A stretch of 6,218 nt of DNA from Chloroflexi bacterium UBA4733. GTDB taxonomy: Bacteria; Chloroflexota; UBA4733. This document shows, in pieces, positions 6,194 to 6,218 of the stretch (its first letter is position 1; each line of letters opens with the position of its first letter). The stretch lies in assembly GCA_002404055.1 (NCBI GenBank), contig DHIZ01000053.1:957-7174 (forward strand), in the 5' to 3' direction. The translations under genes and the position numbers were made by a program. The notes beneath the pieces were generated by a model, which saw only the letters and a program-made list of their open reading frames with translations, was not told where the DNA came from and searched no databases.

Positions 6194-6212
6194 TTACACC
6201 ACTTCCTGGGAC
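6194..6212 (-). repeat. Right terminal inverted repeat of the IS256-family element
   Basis: Read on the minus strand this is GTCCCAGGAAGTGGTGTAA, the inverted partner of the left end with three mismatches. It lies upstream of the transposase start and six bases from the window edge. Confidence 0.88.
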
Positions 6213-6218
6213 TCTACT

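Larger units (their letters stand above)
4842..6212 (-). mobile_element. IS256-family insertion sequence, full length, transposase frame broken
   Basis: The element is about 1371 bases long, the usual size for IS256-family members, and carries one transposase frame between imperfect terminal inverted repeats. The inner repeat core AAGTGGTGTAA is found at both ends. The exact outer edge is uncertain by about five bases: a GT is also shared at 4837-4838 and 6216-6217, so the true ends could be 4837 and 6217. No target-site duplication can be seen: the left flank (TCGGTCAC, ending at 4841) does not match TCTACT at 6213-6218, but the window ends before a full 8-9 bp comparison is possible. Confidence 0.88.

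Overview
The window looks like a piece of chromosome from a GC-rich, Gram-positive-like or monoderm bacterium, most plausibly an uncultured member of Chloroflexota (for example a Dehalococcoidia-type lineage). This placement is an inference from protein style. A secreted protein carries a dockerin-like GDVNCDG-x-x-D-x-x-D repeat of the kind common in Chloroflexota genomes, followed by a Thr/Pro linker. There is also a Ser/Thr-rich lipoprotein with an Ig-like tail, and a flavin/F420-type split-barrel oxidoreductase. No 16S rRNA or other marker is present to confirm the assignment.

Layout, left to right. Positions 1-160 hold the 3' part of tRNA-Ala(CGC) and a complete tRNA-Arg(CCT) on the + strand. 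Positions 161-454 hold no gene I can support. A VTT/DedA-type membrane protein (455-1126, +) runs tail-to-tail into a secreted dockerin-like protein (1153-1917, -). A 204-bp divergent intergenic region separates that gene from a lipoprotein gene (2122-2634, +), which again runs tail-to-tail into an F420/FMN split-barrel oxidoreductase gene (2662-3147, -) with a good leaderless-promoter candidate. Positions 3148-3545 hold only a doubtful 56-codon ORF. A HEAT-repeat-like protein (3546-4841, -) begins exactly where an IS256-family insertion sequence ends (about 4842-6212).

The IS has imperfect terminal inverted repeats with the AAGTGGTGTAA core, a strong Shine-Dalgarno site and a transposase frame broken by one extra base near 5203. 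The break removes the third catalytic residue (Glu) from the product, so this copy should be unable to make active transposase unless the extra base is a sequencing error. The transposase and the HEAT-repeat gene point the same way, so read-through from the IS could transcribe the HEAT-repeat gene, whose native 5' end may have been lost.

The genes do not form one pathway. Apart from the IS they look like ordinary single-gene housekeeping or envelope units in alternating orientation. I did not find a convincing new multi-gene system. The points most worth following are the IS/HEAT-gene junction, the frameshifted transposase, the leaderless promoter and the compact dockerin-like secreted protein.
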